Shown: one piece after another, positions 22,646 through 32,287 of the stretch
How the letters are laid out: every line of letters begins with the position of its first letter
How positions within the stretch are numbered: the first letter of the stretch is position 1
Source of the DNA: JABDPF01 sp037384065
GTDB lineage: Bacteria > Pseudomonadota > Gammaproteobacteria > Xanthomonadales > SZUA-36
Reading direction: 5' to 3'
Length of the DNA: 64,000 nucleotides
Assembly (NCBI GenBank): GCA_037384065.1
Contig: JARROJ010000018.1
Location: 18,766-82,765, forward strand
Position numbers and translations under genes: made by a program
The notes under the pieces: model-generated
Database searches by the model: none
The model's input: only the letters and a program-made list of their open reading frames with translations
Told to the model about the DNA's origin: nothing

Positions 22646-24814
22646 TCATTCCTTGAGCTGGTCCCACAGGTAACTGTAGATCAGCGCCTCGTTGCGCGCG
22701 GCCTGCGTGTAGTCCGACGCGCCCGCGTGGCCGCCGACGGTGTTTTCGAAATACAGCAGGTCGTGGCCCATGTCGCTCATCTTCGCGACCATCTTTCGAG
22801 CGTGCGCGGGATGCACCCGGTCGTCGCGGGTCGACGTGGTGAAAAAGGCTTTGGGGTAGTCCACATCCGCTTTGACGTTCTGGTACGGCGAGTACGCGCT
22901 GATAAAGCTCCAGTCGTCGGTGTCGGGGTTACCGTACTCGGCCATCCACGACGCGCCCGCGAGCAGCTTGTTGAAACGCTTCATGTCGAGCAACGGCACC
23001 TGCACCACGACGGCGCCCCACAGATCCGGGCGCTGCGTCAGCATGACGCCGGTCAGCAGACCGCCGTTGGAGCCGCCGCGGATGCCGAGGTGCTGCGGGC
23101 GGGTCACCTTCCGTTCGATCAGGTCCTCCGCCACGGCGATGAAGTCATCGTAGGCGCGCTGGCGGTTCTCTTTCAGCGCCGCCTGGTGCCAGGCGGGACC
23201 GTACTCGCCGCCGCCGCGGATGTTGGCGACCACGTAGGCGCCGCCCCGGGCCAGCCAGGCATGACCGACCGTGGCGCTGTAGCTCGGCGTGCGACTGATC
23301 TGGAAGCCGCCGTAGCCGGAGATCAGCGTCGGGGTGTTGCCGTCGGCTTCGAAGCCCCTGGGAAGAACCAGGAAATAAGGCACACGGGTGCCATCGACGC
23401 TGACCGCGAAATACTGCTGCACGGTCATGCCGTCGGCATTGAAAAACGCCGGCAGCGCGTCGACCGCGCGGGCGTCCATGCCGCCCGCCTGGCTGGCGAA
23501 CAGCGTGTCTGGGCGCAGGAAACTCTCGAACTGGAAGAACAGCAGGTTGGACTCATCCGCGGCCGAGACGATACCGATCGTGCCGTTCGCCTCGACCGGC
23601 ACCTCCTCCGTCTGCCAGCCATCGTCCGTGCGTGACAGGCGCTGCATGCGCCCGACCACGTTGTCCATCAGGTTGAGGACGACGTAATCCTTCGTCGAGG
23701 CGACGCCGCCGCGCTTGAGCGCGACGCCCTCGCGCGGCTCGAACAGCACGTCGAACCCGCGGTCGCCCTGCATGAACGTCGCAAAATCGATCGCCAGCAG
23801 AGCACCCTGCGGGTAGGTGACGTCCGCCGGCTGCCAGGCCGTGCGCAGGCTGACCAGCATCTGCCCCTGGAAAATGCCCTCGAACCGGGCGTCCTCCGGT
23901 ATCGCGATGCGGTTCATCGGCCCTTCCTCGGTAATCAACCAGATCTTCTGCGTGAAGAAATCGGGCGCCCGGGAGGCCAGATCGTAGGGTGTGTCGCCGT
24001 CCCAGATGCGGAACACGCCCGCCGCCACGTCGGTCTGCTCGCCGGCGAATACCTCCGGCGCCTCGTCGAGGAGCGTGCCGCGCTGCCAGAGGCGCGCCGT
24101 GCGCGGGTAGCCGGAATCGGTCAGGCTGCCGGGGCCGAAATCGCTGCCGACGTACAGCGTATCGGCGTCCTTCCAGCTCAAACGCGACTTCGCTTCGGGC
24201 AGCTGGAATCCGTTTTCGACGAAGGTGCGCGTGGCGACGTCGAATTCGCGCACCACGGTCGCGTCGGCGCCGCCGCGCGACAGGTTCAACAGGCAGTGGC
24301 GGTACTCGGGGCGCAGGCAGGACGAACCCTTCCAGACCCAGTCTTCGCCCTCGGTCTCGGCCAGTGCGTCGACATCGAGCAGGATTTCCCAGTCCGACCC
24401 GCCGGCGAGGTAGGTATCGACCGGCATGCGGCGCCACAGCCCCCGCACATGCTCGGCATCGCGCCAGAAGTTGTAGACGTACGCGCCGCGAATGGCCGGC
24501 ATCGGGATGCGCTCGTCGGAGTTGTAGATCTCCAGGTTGCGCTCGTACAGCGGCTCGAACGTCGGCAGGGCCTCGAGGTAGCCGAGCGACACGTCGTTCT
24601 GGTCTTCGACCCAGGCCAGGGCCCGGTCACCCTCGACCTCCTCGAGCCACAGGTAGGGGTCCTCCGGCGCCGCGGCATCGGAAGTCGGCGCTTCCTCGAC
24701 GACCGCGGCCGTCACCGCCGGCGCGGCGGCTTCCGGTTCCGTGGTTGGCGCCTGCCCGTCGCAGGCCGCCAGGAAAAGCAGTAAAAATGGGGTTGCCAAT
24801 GCGTATCTGATCAC
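22646..24814 (-). CDS. Prolyl oligopeptidase family (S9A) lipoprotein
   Basis: A serine peptidase of about 722 residues, expected to cut short peptides after proline. The N terminus has a lipobox (LLFLAAC), so it should be membrane-anchored in the envelope. An N-terminal beta-propeller (about 55-430) precedes the alpha/beta hydrolase domain with the catalytic serine near residue 582 (GGSNGGLL), aspartate near 665 (RDDRVHP) and histidine near 696 (GGHAG). The GTG at 24814 is preferred: GAGGA lies six bases upstream, whereas the ATG at 24820 directly touches that site. The convergent barrel gene ends 19 bases away. It follows the fructosamine kinase gene on the same strand. Confidence 0.9.
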   Translation of the reverse strand: MIRYALATPFLLLFLAACDGQAPTTEPEAAAPAVTAAVVEEAPTSDAAAPEDPYLWLEEVEGDRALAWVEDQNDVSLGYLEALPTFEPLYERNLEIYNSDERIPMPAIRGAYVYNFWRDAEHVRGLWRRMPVDTYLAGGSDWEILLDVDALAETEGEDWVWKGSSCLRPEYRHCLLNLSRGGADATVVREFDVATRTFVENGFQLPEAKSRLSWKDADTLYVGSDFGPGSLTDSGYPRTARLWQRGTLLDEAPEVFAGEQTDVAAGVFRIWDGDTPYDLASRAPDFFTQKIWLITEEGPMNRIAIPEDARFEGIFQGQMLVSLRTAWQPADVTYPQGALLAIDFATFMQGDRGFDVLFEPREGVALKRGGVASTKDYVVLNLMDNVVGRMQRLSRTDDGWQTEEVPVEANGTIGIVSAADESNLLFFQFESFLRPDTLFASQAGGMDARAVDALPAFFNADGMTVQQYFAVSVDGTRVPYFLVLPRGFEADGNTPTLISGYGGFQISRTPSYSATVGHAWLARGGAYVVANIRGGGEYGPAWHQAALKENRQRAYDDFIAVAEDLIERKVTRPQHLGIRGGSNGGLLTGVMLTQRPDLWGAVVVQVPLLDMKRFNKLLAGASWMAEYGNPDTDDWSFISAYSPYQNVKADVDYPKAFFTTSTRDDRVHPAHARKMVAKMSDMGHDLLYFENTVGGHAGASDYTQAARNEALIYSYLWDQLKE

Positions 24815-24845
24815 GTCCATTCCTCGTCTCTCTTGCGTCGGTTTG

Positions 24846-25733
24846 TCAGCGCGCGAAGCGGCGCAGAATGCGCTCGCTCTGCGCGTAATAGCCGCCCCCG
24901 AACAGGTTCAGGTGGTTCAGCAGGTGGTACAGCTGGTACAACGGCAACCGCTCCGCGTGACCGGGCGCCAGCGGCAATGCCTCCGCGTAGGCGGCGTAGA
25001 AAGCCGGCGCGAAGCCGCCGAACAACCGCGTCATGGCCAGGTCGGCTTCGCGGTGGCCATAATACACGGCCGGATCGATCAGGCAAGGCTCGCCCCGCTC
25101 GTCGGTGATGAAGTTGCCGCTCCACAGGTCCCCGTGCAGCAGCGACGGCGGTTCGGGCGCCGCCGCCAGCAGCTCCACCACGACGCGCTCGGCGCGATCC
25201 AGGAGGTGCGCCAGTGCATTGCCGTGTCCGTTTTGCGCCGCGAGCCGGACCTGGAAACGCAGCCGGCGCTCGAGGAAGAATTCCGGCCAGTCGGCGCCGT
25301 CGCCCGGGGCGTCCGGGAAATTGTTCCAGTCCGCACCCAGCGGCGCGTTGGGTTGCGGCGACGCGCCGATGGTGTTGTCGGCCGCGAACCCGCAGGCGCG
25401 GCCGCGGTATTCGTGAAGGCGCGCGAACCGGCGGCCGAAGGTCTCGAAAAACGCTTCGCGCGCCGGCGCTGACTCGATGCGTTCCAGCACCAGCGCATCG
25501 CCGTCGACCGCCAGCACGCGCGGCACACGGATCGCATCGGCTGCGGCCAGCTCCTGCAACCCCGCCGCTTCCTCGCGAAACGCACCGGCGCCTGACTTGA
25601 CGAACACCGAACTGCCGTCGGCGAACCCGACGATGCGCGCGTCGGCGATGCAGCCGCCGGTCACACCCTGCAGCGCGACGGGCGCGCCGCGGCCCAGCGT
25701 GTCCAGCAACGACGGGTAATCCGGCACCGTCAC
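24846..25733 (-). CDS. Fructosamine/ribulosamine 3-kinase family protein
   Basis: A 295-residue sugar-amine kinase. Family members phosphorylate ketosamines on glycated proteins, which destabilises the adduct and so repairs the protein; bacterial members usually prefer ribulosamines or erythrulosamines. Visible motifs are the GCIADARIV nucleotide loop, FVKSG, the catalytic LLHGDLWSGNFI and the metal-binding LIDPAVYYGHREADLA. It starts at GTG 25731-25733, overlapping the LMW phosphatase stop (GTGA). That coupling is functionally telling, because LMW-PTP-A type phosphatases can remove the phosphate from ribulosamine 5-phosphates. Confidence 0.9.
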   Translation of the reverse strand: MTVPDYPSLLDTLGRGAPVALQGVTGGCIADARIVGFADGSSVFVKSGAGAFREEAAGLQELAAADAIRVPRVLAVDGDALVLERIESAPAREAFFETFGRRFARLHEYRGRACGFAADNTIGASPQPNAPLGADWNNFPDAPGDGADWPEFFLERRLRFQVRLAAQNGHGNALAHLLDRAERVVVELLAAAPEPPSLLHGDLWSGNFITDERGEPCLIDPAVYYGHREADLAMTRLFGGFAPAFYAAYAEALPLAPGHAERLPLYQLYHLLNHLNLFGGGYYAQSERILRRFAR

Positions 25734-26203
25734 TCCGTGCGCGCGTAACGGCGCATGAGGCCGGCGCAGGCGTCTTCGAGGATGTCCAGCACGTGCTCGA
25801 AGCCGGCCGGTCCGCCGTAGTAGGGATCCGGCACTTCCGTTGCATCGACCGTCGTGCAGAAGTCGACCATGCGCACGACTTCGGCGCCTTCACCCGGATG
25901 CCCGGCGAGAATGTCGCGGTAGTTGTCGTCGTCCATGGCGACGATCAACTGGAATCGCGTGTAGTCGTCGTCAGCCAAACGCCGGGCCCGGCTGTCGAGC
26001 CGGTAGCCGCGCCGCGAAGCCGCAGCCCGCATGCGGCTGTCCGCCGGATTGCCCTGGTGGTAACCAATCGTCCCGGCCGAATCGATCTCGAATTCGTGCG
26101 CGCGCCCGGCGTCCGCAACGACCTTGCGGAAGACACCCTCGGCGGCGGGCGAGCGGCAGATATTGCCCATGCAGACGAAAAGCAGCGAATGTTTACCGTT
26201 CAT
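25730..26203 (-). CDS. Low-molecular-weight protein tyrosine phosphatase family
   Basis: A 157-residue cytosolic phosphatase. It has the CX5R P-loop CMGNICRS (C11, R17) and the general-acid aspartate in VPDPYYGG. ATG 26201-26203 is used; longer open frame upstream lacks homology. It overlaps the fructosamine kinase gene downstream. In the LMW-PTP-A branch the substrate can be a ketosamine 5-phosphate rather than phosphotyrosine, so here it may be part of protein deglycation; classical phosphotyrosine activity is the alternative. Confidence 0.9.
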   Translation of the reverse strand: MNGKHSLLFVCMGNICRSPAAEGVFRKVVADAGRAHEFEIDSAGTIGYHQGNPADSRMRAAASRRGYRLDSRARRLADDDYTRFQLIVAMDDDNYRDILAGHPGEGAEVVRMVDFCTTVDATEVPDPYYGGPAGFEHVLDILEDACAGLMRRYARTE

Positions 26204-26379
26204 CCGTATGTCATTCCCTTTCCAAAGACTCTTCCTGTTAATCCGGGCCAAGGCATCCGATTTCAACACGTGCGCGGCGTTTTACCGTTTACGCGTCAAG
26301 CGCGGGCGGTTATTCGGATGTCCCGGCCAACATGTGCTCTCGTCTCGCCAGTTTCCGGCGGCACCGGCGTATAGGAAGA

Positions 26380-27147
26380 CTACAGAAACTGCTCGTCCAG
26401 GATGCGCTGTTCCAGCGAGTGGTCGGGGTCGAACATCAGCTTGAGCGTGATGTCCTTTTTCTCGTAGACCTCGACGCTCACCACGTTGCGGATTTCCTGC
26501 GCGTCGGCGGTGGCGCTGACGGGACGCTTGTAGTGATCGAGGACCTCGAAACGGATGCGTACGCTGGACGGCAGCACGGCGCCGCGCCAGCGGCGCGGAC
26601 GGAACGGCGAAATCGGCGTCAGCGCGACGGCATCGGTGCCGAGCGGCAGGATGGGGCCCTGGGCGGAGAGGTTATAGGCCGAACTGCCGGCCGCGGTCGC
26701 CACCAGCACGCCGTCGCAGACGAGTTCCTCTACCTTGACCTGGCCGTTGACGAGAATCCGGATGTGCGCGGCCTGGTTCAGTTGCCGCAGCAGGGAGACC
26801 TCGTTGATGGCCAGCGCGGTCGACTCGCTGCCGGCCTCGGTCATGGCCTCCATGCACAGGGGGTTGAGTTCGACCGTATTGGCCTCGTTCAGGCGCTGTT
26901 GCAGACCGTCCTCGTGGTAGCGGTTCATCAGGAAGCCGACGTTGCCGAGCTTCATGCCGTAGACCGGCAGGCGGGTCGGCAGGAAGCGGTGCAGCGTGCG
27001 CAACATGAAGCCGTCGCCGCCCAGCGCGACGATCACGTCGGCCTCCTCGAGCGGCGAGTCGCCGTAACGTTCCGCCAGCGACGTCAGCGCCGCCTCGGCG
27101 CCGTCCACCTGGCTGGCGACGAAATGGATTTTGAACTCGCTGCTCAC
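26380..27147 (-). CDS. nadK: NAD kinase
   Basis: Phosphorylates NAD to NADP. The 255-residue protein has the GGDG motif (VALGGDGFMLRTL), the NVGFLMN segment, the conserved NE in LAINEVSLLR and the TAAGSSAYNLSAQGPIL loop. It belongs to the shorter NAD kinase group. It starts at GTG 27145-27147 just downstream of the glutamate dehydrogenase stop (27158) on the same strand, so the two may be co-transcribed. About 175 bases of leader without clear features separate it from the LMW phosphatase start. Confidence 0.93.
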   Translation of the reverse strand: MSSEFKIHFVASQVDGAEAALTSLAERYGDSPLEEADVIVALGGDGFMLRTLHRFLPTRLPVYGMKLGNVGFLMNRYHEDGLQQRLNEANTVELNPLCMEAMTEAGSESTALAINEVSLLRQLNQAAHIRILVNGQVKVEELVCDGVLVATAAGSSAYNLSAQGPILPLGTDAVALTPISPFRPRRWRGAVLPSSVRIRFEVLDHYKRPVSATADAQEIRNVVSVEVYEKKDITLKLMFDPDHSLEQRILDEQFL

Positions 27148-27157
27148 CTTCGCGTCC

Positions 27158-30100
27158 CTACCCCGCCGCGTCCCCGTTCAACTGGCCCAGCGCCCGTACG
27201 GCGACCGCGAGTGTAGCGTAATCCATCTCGGCCTGCTTTTTCATCGCGGCGAGCATGCGCGACAGGCGGTCGACCTCCGCTCCGCGCTCCTGCGCCCAGG
27301 CGCCGACCGGATCCTTCTTCCGACCATGCGCCTGCAACACGTGCTCGACGATGGCGTTGTGATGCGCGAACAACTCGTCGCGCAGGTTGGCGCGTGACAT
27401 CGCGTGCCACTGGCCGCCGACCTTCAACGATTCGACCTGCCCGCGCAGCCAGTTCAGCTCCAGGCGCTCGCCGAGCCCGAAGAACACGCCGGCCACCCGC
27501 TGCACGTCGGCACGGCGGCGGGCGGCGATCTCGACCACCTCGAGCGCGGAGAACAGGTGCGGCAACAGCGCGGTGCGTCGCGCCAGCACGCGCGGCATGC
27601 CGCCCTCGATCAGCGGCGACATGCGCTGCTCCAGCGCCTCGCGTTCGGCCGGGTTGAGCGCCTTGCGCACGGTGTCCTCGAGTTCCGCCACGCCCGGCGC
27701 CAATCGCTTGACCATGCGACCGATATCCAGATTGCGGCCCTGCAGGTTGAGCAACCACCGGGTCGCGTGACGCAGCAGCGACCACATCTCGACCATCGCC
27801 GCCAGCTGCAGGCGGCTGTCGACGCGGTTGTCGAGCCGTTCGACGCGGGCCCAGAAATCACGCGCCTCGAACACCTCGCGGGCGATGCTGTAGGCCCGCG
27901 CGATGTCGCCGGCGGTGGCGCCGGTGTCCTCGCGCATGCGCAGGACGAACGAGGCCCCCATGCGATTGACCAGGCTGTTGGTGACCTGGGTCGCGATGAT
28001 TTCGCGCTTCAGGCGATGCGTTGCTACGTATCCGGCGTAGTTTTCGCGGATCGGTTGCGGGAAGTAGTTGACCGCCTCTTCGGACAGCCAGGCGTCCTCG
28101 GGCACATCCGACTGCAGCAATTCCTGGTACAGCGTGATCTTGCCGTAGGACAGCAGCACGGCCAGCTCGGGCCGGCACAGGCCCTCGCCGCGCTTGGCGC
28201 GCGCCTCGAGTTCGTCATCGTCCGGCAGGAACTCCAGCCCCCGGTCCAGCGCGCCGCTGTCCTCCAGCACGTCGATGAAGTGTTTCATCGAGCCGAGCCG
28301 TTCGCTGGAAAAACGCGCCATCAGCGAGATCGCCTGGGTCTGCAGGTAGGTGTTGCGCAGCACCTGCTGCGCGACCTCGTCGGTCATTTCCGCCAGCACG
28401 GCCCTGCGCCGGTCGGCATCCAGCTTGCCGGCGCGCACCGCCTGGTCGAGCAGGATCTTGATGTTGACCTCGTGGTCGGAGGTATCGACGCCCGCCGAGT
28501 TGTCGATGAAGTCCGCGTTCACGAACCCACCGCGGCGCGCGAACTCCACGCGGGCCAGCTGGGTCATGCCGAGGTTGCCGCCCTCGCCCACCGCCTTGCA
28601 CCGCAGGTCAACGGCGTCGACCCGCAGGCTGTTGTTGGACAGGTCGCCGACATCGGCGTGCGTCTCGCTCGACGCCTTGACGTAGGTGCCGATACCGCCG
28701 TTCCACAACAGGTCGACGTCGGCCCTGAGCAGTTCGCGAATCAACGCATTCGGCGTCATTTCGACGGCCTCGACCCCCAGCCACTCGCGGACCTCGCGGC
28801 TCAGCGGAATCGTCTTCGCTGTGCGCGCGAAAACGCCGCCCCCTTTTGAAATCAGCTTCGGATCGTAATCCATCCAGGTCGAACCGGCCGTGCGGAACAG
28901 GCGGCGGCGTTCCTTCCACGAAGCGGCTTCGTCCGGTTCGGGATCGAGGAAGATGTGCAGGTGGTTGAAGGCGGCCAGCAGACGGGTGTGCTTCGAGAGC
29001 AGCATGCCGTTGCCGAACACGTCACCGCTCATGTCGCCGATGCCGACCACCGTGAACGGCTGTTTCTGGATGTCCTTGCCCATCTCGCGGAAGTGGCGCT
29101 TGACCGCCTCCCAGGCGCCGCGGGCCGTGATGCCCATGCCCTTGTGGTCGTATCCGACCGAACCGCCGGACGCGAAGGCGTCGCCCAGCCAATGACCGTG
29201 CTCGGCGGCAACGCCGTTGGCGATGTCGGAGAACGTCGCGGTGCCCTTGTCGGCCGCCACGACCAGGTAGGGATCGTCACCGTCGAGCCGCACGACGTCC
29301 CGCGGCGGCACGACTTTATCCTCATCCAGATTATCGGTAATATCCAATAAGCCATTGATAAATTTCTTATAACAACTCACACCCTCGGCAAGGAACGCTT
29401 CGCGGCCACCCTCGGCCGGCGGCTGCTTGACGACGAAACCGCCCTTGGCGCCCACCGGCACGATCATCGTGTTCTTGACGTTCTGCGCCTTCATCAGGCC
29501 CAGCACCTCGGTGCGAAAATCCTCTTTGCGGTCCGACCAGCGCAGGCCGCCGCGGGCGATCGCGCCACCGCGCAGGTGCACGCCTTCGAACCGCGCCGAG
29601 TACACCCAGATCTCGCGGTAGGGGCGCGGCCGCGGCAGTTCCGGCAGGGCCTGGGAATCGATCTTGAAAGCGATGTAGTCGCGCGGCGCGCCGTCGGCGT
29701 CGAGCTGGTAGAAACTGGTGCGAAGCGTCGCCTCGATCACTTCGTAGAAGGCGTGCAGGATACGATCCTCGTCAAGACTGGTGACGAACTGCAGACCGCG
29801 CCGGAACGCCTTGCGCGCGGCGGCGACCTGCTGCTCGCGGCTGCCGGTCCGGGCGGCGATCAACTCCTGCAGGTACTCGCCCAGCACCGGGTCCGAGGCG
29901 CAGTCGTCCGCGAAGATCGCGGTCAGCAACTCCCTCAGACCATTCTGTGCCCGCTCGCGCCGGGCCTTCGATTCGCCGTCGCGGGCCGGGTCGAACTTCG
30001 CCTCGAACAGTTCGACCAGGATGCGCGACATGCCCGGGTGACGCGAGACCGAGTCCGCCATGTAGGTGGCCGAGAACGGGATGTTGGCCTGCTGCAGGTA

Positions 30101-32113
30101 CTTGCAATAGGCGCGCAGCGTCTTGACCTGGCGCCAGTCCATGTGGGAGCCGATGACCAGGCGGTTGAACCCGTCGTTGTCGCACTCCCCCGCCAGGACA
30201 CGGCGGAATGCTTCCTCGACCAGCCCCCGCACCGCGTCGAGGTCCACCTCGCCACCACGTTCCGGCACCATGTCGAAATCCTGGATCCACAGCGATTCGG
30301 CGTCGCCCAGGCGCAACTCGTACGGCCGCTCGTTGACGATGTGCAGGCCGAGGTTTTCCAGGATCGGCAGCACGTGCGAGAGCGGCAGCGGCCGGTCCTT
30401 GCGGAACAGCTTGAAGCGGACGATGCCGCCGCGCCGCGTGCGCGGGCGATACAGGCTGATGCGCAATTGCTCGCCGGCATCGACCGCGGCCGCGTTGACG
30501 ACGTCGAACGAGGCGACCCAGGGCGAGACATCCTCCTTGTAGGCCTCCGGAAACGCGCGTCCGAACCGCGCGCAATATTCCAGGCCGGCTTCCTCGCCGT
30601 GCTTGTCGATCATGATCTCGCGCAACTCGTCGCGCCAGGAGCGCACCGCCGCCTCGATGCGGCGTTCCAGGTCGGCCACGTCGAAATCAATTTCCTCGTT
30701 GCTGCGCGGACGCACCAGCACCTGCAATCGCGCCAGGCGGGATTCCGACACGCTCACGTTGTAATCCAGCCGTTCGCCCCGCAGCGCCTGCGACAGGATC
30801 TGCTGGACCCGTTCGCGGTTCTCGGTGTTGAACTGCTCGCGCGGCAGGTAGACCAGGCAGGAATAGAAGCGGCCGTAGCGTTCCCGGCGGATGAACAGAC
30901 GCACGAGCTTGCGCTCCTGCAGGTCCAGCACGCCTTCGGCCATGTCGCGCAGCTCGGCGGAGCTCGCCTGGAACAACTCGTCACGCGGCAGGGTCTGCAG
31001 GATGTGCACCATCGATTTCCAGGCGTGGCTGCCCTCCACCAGGCCCGAGCCGCGCATGATGTTGCGGGCGCGGACGCGCACCATCGGCGTCTGCATCGCG
31101 TCCTCGAAGTAAGCGGTGGACGTGAACAGGCCGAGGAACCGGCGCTCGCCGACGGTTCTGCCGTCCGCGTCGATTTTCAGTACGCCGATGTAATCCAGGT
31201 AACCGGCGCGATGCACGGTCGACCGTGCATTGGACTTGGTGATGATGAGCGGCCGCTTCTGGCTCGGGCGCTGCGCCGCCGGCGCCAGGCCGGACACCGG
31301 CCGCGACGCCTCGCCGCGCGTCTCGTCCCGCAGGATTCCGATGCCGGAACCCGCGACCCGCTCCAGCCGCTGCTTCGCGCCCTTGCCGGTAATGCGGTAG
31401 TCGCGCACACCCAGGAAGATGAAGTGGTCGTCCAGCAGCCAGCGCATGAAGGCCCGGCACTCGCGCATCCATTCCTTCTTCACCCCCGGCGCCCAGTCCG
31501 GCATGCGCTCGACGGCGTCGGCGACGCTGCGCTCCATCGACTTCCAGTCGTCGACCGCGGCGCGCACGTCGCGCATCGCGGCCACCAGGCGCTGCTCGAT
31601 CCGGGCCAGGGTGTCCGGGTCGGTGGTGCGGTCGATCTGCAGATGGATCACGGACTCCCGCAATCCGGCCGCCGCGGACTTGTCGAGGACGTCGCCCAGG
31701 CGACCCTTGCGATCCCGCTCGACCCGGATCACGGGATGGATGATCAGGTGGATGCCGATCTCGAGTTCCGACAGGGCCAACACCGCCGAGTCGACCAGGA
31801 ACGGACGATCGTCGTTGACCAGTTCGACCAGCGTGTGCGGCGATTCCCAGCCGTCATGCCCGGCCGTCGGATTGAACACGCGCAACAGCATTTCGCCCGG
31901 CGCGCGGCGTTGCAGGAAATCCAGCTGACCGGCCACCATCGCGGCCCATGTCGCCGGCTCCACGCGCTCCAGTTCGGCGACCGGAACCCGGCGGAAGTAC
32001 TGCTCCAGGTAAACGCGCCCCGGCTTTTTGCGACCCGCGGTCAGCCGCCGGTCGAGTTCGGCTCCAATACGCTCGAGCACCTTCTGTTTCTGCGGATCCA
32101 CCGGTTGGGTCAT
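27158..32113 (-). CDS. gdhB: NAD-dependent glutamate dehydrogenase, large (180-kDa) type
   Basis: Oxidatively deaminates glutamate to 2-oxoglutarate and ammonia. The 1651-residue product belongs to the very large bacterial NAD-GDH family, with long N-terminal ACT-like regulatory segments, a central catalytic core (GLRWSDRKEDFRTEVLGLM, KAQNVKNTMIVPVGAKGGFV, the GIGDMSGDVFGNGML nucleotide-binding loop) and a long helical C-terminal region. ATG 32111-32113 (MTQPVDPQKQKV) with GGAA upstream is used. Such enzymes are usually allosterically controlled. The downstream NAD kinase shares the strand. A strong -10 lies in the divergent promoter region. Confidence 0.95.
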   Translation of the reverse strand: MTQPVDPQKQKVLERIGAELDRRLTAGRKKPGRVYLEQYFRRVPVAELERVEPATWAAMVAGQLDFLQRRAPGEMLLRVFNPTAGHDGWESPHTLVELVNDDRPFLVDSAVLALSELEIGIHLIIHPVIRVERDRKGRLGDVLDKSAAAGLRESVIHLQIDRTTDPDTLARIEQRLVAAMRDVRAAVDDWKSMERSVADAVERMPDWAPGVKKEWMRECRAFMRWLLDDHFIFLGVRDYRITGKGAKQRLERVAGSGIGILRDETRGEASRPVSGLAPAAQRPSQKRPLIITKSNARSTVHRAGYLDYIGVLKIDADGRTVGERRFLGLFTSTAYFEDAMQTPMVRVRARNIMRGSGLVEGSHAWKSMVHILQTLPRDELFQASSAELRDMAEGVLDLQERKLVRLFIRRERYGRFYSCLVYLPREQFNTENRERVQQILSQALRGERLDYNVSVSESRLARLQVLVRPRSNEEIDFDVADLERRIEAAVRSWRDELREIMIDKHGEEAGLEYCARFGRAFPEAYKEDVSPWVASFDVVNAAAVDAGEQLRISLYRPRTRRGGIVRFKLFRKDRPLPLSHVLPILENLGLHIVNERPYELRLGDAESLWIQDFDMVPERGGEVDLDAVRGLVEEAFRRVLAGECDNDGFNRLVIGSHMDWRQVKTLRAYCKYLQQANIPFSATYMADSVSRHPGMSRILVELFEAKFDPARDGESKARRERAQNGLRELLTAIFADDCASDPVLGEYLQELIAARTGSREQQVAAARKAFRRGLQFVTSLDEDRILHAFYEVIEATLRTSFYQLDADGAPRDYIAFKIDSQALPELPRPRPYREIWVYSARFEGVHLRGGAIARGGLRWSDRKEDFRTEVLGLMKAQNVKNTMIVPVGAKGGFVVKQPPAEGGREAFLAEGVSCYKKFINGLLDITDNLDEDKVVPPRDVVRLDGDDPYLVVAADKGTATFSDIANGVAAEHGHWLGDAFASGGSVGYDHKGMGITARGAWEAVKRHFREMGKDIQKQPFTVVGIGDMSGDVFGNGMLLSKHTRLLAAFNHLHIFLDPEPDEAASWKERRRLFRTAGSTWMDYDPKLISKGGGVFARTAKTIPLSREVREWLGVEAVEMTPNALIRELLRADVDLLWNGGIGTYVKASSETHADVGDLSNNSLRVDAVDLRCKAVGEGGNLGMTQLARVEFARRGGFVNADFIDNSAGVDTSDHEVNIKILLDQAVRAGKLDADRRRAVLAEMTDEVAQQVLRNTYLQTQAISLMARFSSERLGSMKHFIDVLEDSGALDRGLEFLPDDDELEARAKRGEGLCRPELAVLLSYGKITLYQELLQSDVPEDAWLSEEAVNYFPQPIRENYAGYVATHRLKREIIATQVTNSLVNRMGASFVLRMREDTGATAGDIARAYSIAREVFEARDFWARVERLDNRVDSRLQLAAMVEMWSLLRHATRWLLNLQGRNLDIGRMVKRLAPGVAELEDTVRKALNPAEREALEQRMSPLIEGGMPRVLARRTALLPHLFSALEVVEIAARRRADVQRVAGVFFGLGERLELNWLRGQVESLKVGGQWHAMSRANLRDELFAHHNAIVEHVLQAHGRKKDPVGAWAQERGAEVDRLSRMLAAMKKQAEMDYATLAVAVRALGQLNGDAAG

Positions 32114-32157
32114 CGCCGTTCCATTCCGTTCACACCGCCCGGGCGGCAAGGGGTGGA

Positions 32158-32163
32158 ATTATA
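32158..32163 (-). promoter_or_regulatory. -10 element of the glutamate dehydrogenase promoter
   Basis: Perfect TATAAT on the minus strand about 45 bases upstream of the gdhB start. The -35 region at 16-18 bases spacing is poor, so an activator or another sigma context may be needed. Confidence 0.45.
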
Positions 32164-32224
32164 CCGCCGGCGACCGATTCCTGCCCGGTGAATCGCACCC
32201 GGAGCGGCGCGCCCGGGACGTTCC

Positions 32225-32253
32225 TTGACCTGTGGGCGGGCAGTCGATAAGCT
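32225..32253 (+). promoter_or_regulatory. Probable promoter of the ArsR-methyltransferase/metH unit
   Basis: TTGACC (32225-32230) followed after 17 bases by TAAGCT (32248-32253), a moderate sigma-70 match. The predicted start near 32260 falls inside an A+T-rich palindrome, which suits repression. Confidence 0.4.
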
Positions 32254-32257
32254 TTCG

Positions 32258-32287
32258 TATATCTCTTAATCAAGATAGAAAGATATA
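32258..32287. promoter_or_regulatory. Inverted repeat, candidate ArsR-family operator
   Basis: TATATCT (32258-32264) and its exact complement AGATATA (32281-32287) are separated by 16 bases, with an inner near-palindrome CTTAATCAAG (32265-32274). The element is strikingly A+T-rich against its surroundings and overlaps the predicted transcription start and the ATG of the regulator gene. Confidence 0.5.

Noticed and set aside
29576..32191. An 871-codon open frame on plus, opposite the glutamate dehydrogenase gene
   Set aside because: Antisense shadow of a conserved gene in high-GC DNA; His/Gln/Arg-rich translation without recognisable motifs.
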